Positions 4,364-5,570 of a DNA stretch of 5,570 bases are shown piece by piece. The translations under genes were made by a program, and so were the position numbers. Every line of letters starts with the position of its first letter. The stretch's first letter is position 1. The stretch comes from a bacterium. Its GTDB lineage: Bacteria > Krumholzibacteriota > Krumholzibacteriia > WVZY01. Below the pieces are notes generated by a model. That model was not told where the DNA came from. It worked only from the letters and a program-made list of their open reading frames with translations, and searched no databases. The stretch covers positions 1 to 5,570 of the forward strand of contig JAPUJU010000012.1 in assembly GCA_027296025.1 (NCBI GenBank), read 5' to 3'.

Positions 4364-5570
4364 ATGAAACAGCGGCACATCACTACATCTCTCGGCACGG
4401 TTATGATACTCGCCGTGGTTTTTTACTTCCTGCAGCGCGATCGAACCGGGGAGGTGAAGCCCGACACCGTCCGGCGACACCTCGCCGCAAGAGAGACGGT
4501 GACCGGGGAAACCGAACAGGAGATAGAGCGCGACGGACGCTGGCGCCGGGCGCAAAACCCGTTGGCGGATTTTTCCGAAGAAGAAACCGCGCGCCTGACG
4601 CATCTGCATGCGCTTCCCTACGTTCAGGGTTCGCAACCCGCAACCGAGCGCTCCAGCGTCACGATTCACATACCGGACCGGGCGTACGCCGGATTGAACC
4701 TCTACAACTCGGGACACCTTCCCGAGGCGTTTCTGGTCGACATGGATGGAAACGTGATTCATTCGTGGCGCCTCGATGTCAAAGATGTCTGGCCAACGGC
4801 AAAGAAACAGCTCAGCAACACGTACTGGCGCAGGGTTCATCCCTTTCCCAACGGTGACCTGCTGGTGTTGTTCGACAATCACGGCCTTGTCCGGATCGAC
4901 CGTGACTCCAGGATAGTCTGGAAGCACCGAGACTTTTTTCACCACGACATGGACGTCGCGGCAGACGGCACGATCTACGCGCTTGCCCACAGGGCGATGC
5001 GCATCAATCAAATCAATCGCCGGGATCTCGTGCTTCCGGACTACATCACGATTCTCGATTCGACCGGTGTGGAGCTCGAGCGCCATTCGTTGCTGGAATG
5101 CATCGAGAACTCCTCATACGAACGCCTCAACCACGCGATTCCGCGTCAACTGAAGGATATTTTTCACACCAATTCGATCCGTGTCTTTGACGGCAAGATG
5201 ACGCATGCATCCCGAAACTATAAAAAAGGGAACGTCCTTCTTTCGATTCTACGGCTGGATGCGATCGTGATCATCGATCCGCGCCAGTCGAAAGTCGTGT
5301 GGGCGTTCTCCGGACGAGACCGCAAGATGTTCAGCAAACAGCACGATCCGACACTGCTGCCGCGCGGCTCGATGCTGCTCTTCGACAATCGCGGCCACAA
5401 CGGCCACTCGAAGGTGCTCGAGTTCGATCCCGAGACGGGCGACATCATCTGGCAAGTCTCGGACAGCGAGGCGTTTCCGTTTTATTCCAAGACGTGCGGC
5501 ACGGCGGAGCGCCTGCCGAACGGCAATACACTCGTCACAGAAAGCGATAACGGCCGGGCATTCGAGGTCA
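4364..5570 (+). CDS. Membrane-anchored arylsulfotransferase (ASST)-family protein, 3' end off the window
   Basis: 402 codons are visible and the frame is open at the right edge. Residues 7-23 form an uncleaved-looking membrane helix that should anchor the protein with its bulk in the periplasm. A charged linker (24-100) follows. The beta-propeller-like region begins with YAGLNLYNSGHLPEAFLVD (108-126). It repeats short 'D-x-x-G-x-x-x-W' blade motifs: DMDGNVIHSW (126-135), DRDSRIVW (179-186) and DPETGDIIW (355-363). ASST-type signatures are HHDMDVAADGTIYALAH (193-209), FHTNSI (267-272), QHDPTLLPRGSMLLFDNRG (326-344) and GTAERLPNGNTLVTES (379-394). Known ASST enzymes move sulfate between phenolic compounds through a sulfated histidine. 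His194, His268, His327 and Arg343 are candidate active-site residues, and the histidine matching the sulfated one may lie beyond the edge. The start ATG has only a weak ribosome binding site; an in-frame GTG at 4343 is an alternative but would lie close to the palindrome. Family membership is firm, but substrate and activity are not known. Confidence 0.88.
   Translation, partial: MKQRHITTSLGTVMILAVVFYFLQRDRTGEVKPDTVRRHLAARETVTGETEQEIERDGRWRRAQNPLADFSEEETARLTHLHALPYVQGSQPATERSSVTIHIPDRAYAGLNLYNSGHLPEAFLVDMDGNVIHSWRLDVKDVWPTAKKQLSNTYWRRVHPFPNGDLLVLFDNHGLVRIDRDSRIVWKHRDFFHHDMDVAADGTIYALAHRAMRINQINRRDLVLPDYITILDSTGVELERHSLLECIENSSYERLNHAIPRQLKDIFHTNSIRVFDGKMTHASRNYKKGNVLLSILRLDAIVIIDPRQSKVVWAFSGRDRKMFSKQHDPTLLPRGSMLLFDNRGHNGHSKVLEFDPETGDIIWQVSDSEAFPFYSKTCGTAERLPNGNTLVTESDNGRAFEV

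Noticed and set aside
1..5570. CRISPR array, tRNA/rRNA, insertion sequence, phage or defence genes
   Set aside because: No spaced direct repeats, no clover-leaf or rRNA-like sequence, no transposase or integrase motifs and no terminal repeats were seen on either strand.

Overview
The window looks like chromosomal DNA of a diderm (Gram-negative) bacterium of moderately high GC content. A lipoprotein with a clean lipobox, a Sec-exported protein ending its signal in Ala-Arg-Ala, an MscS-type channel and an HflK/HflC pair all fit an inner-plus-outer-membrane cell. Near-consensus sigma-70 promoters and strong Shine-Dalgarno sites are present. The lineage cannot be fixed from the sequence. The HflC type and the repeat protein would suit a delta-proteobacterium-like or related uncultured group, but that is inference.

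Layout. Positions 1-526 (minus) hold the N-terminal 175 residues of an MscS-family mechanosensitive channel that runs off the left edge. A 203-bp divergent spacer carries a very strong promoter (TTGACA, 18-bp spacer, TATATT) facing right, towards an uncharacterised 243-residue lipoprotein (730-1461). A 138-bp gap with its own promoter precedes hflK (1600-2622) and hflC (2622-3542). These two overlap by one base (TGATG) and are closed by a 17-bp-stem terminator at 3554-3601. Converging on that terminator from the right is a small secreted protein (3614-4147, minus, GTG start) made almost wholly of a 14/15-residue repeat of the LA_2272 surface-repeat type. A 216-bp divergent spacer with a perfect 16-bp palindrome separates it from a membrane-anchored arylsulfotransferase-family beta-propeller protein (4364 to the right edge, plus).

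How the genes relate. HflK and HflC form an inner-membrane SPFH complex that in known bacteria encloses and modulates the FtsH protease. The window carries neither FtsH nor the hfq-hflX genes found beside hflKC in E. coli. Every complete or partial product here is predicted to be in or beyond the inner membrane (channel, lipoprotein, SPFH complex, exported repeat protein, anchored sulfotransferase-like protein), so the region reads as an envelope-function neighbourhood. Only hflK-hflC are clearly co-transcribed.

The most unusual points are the register change in the repeat protein, and related sequence elements (ACGCGT, and GTTACGA-N2-GCGTA) that occur in gene leaders rather than in coding sequence. 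I found no RNA gene, CRISPR array, insertion sequence or clear sign of recent transfer, and no convincing new multi-gene system.
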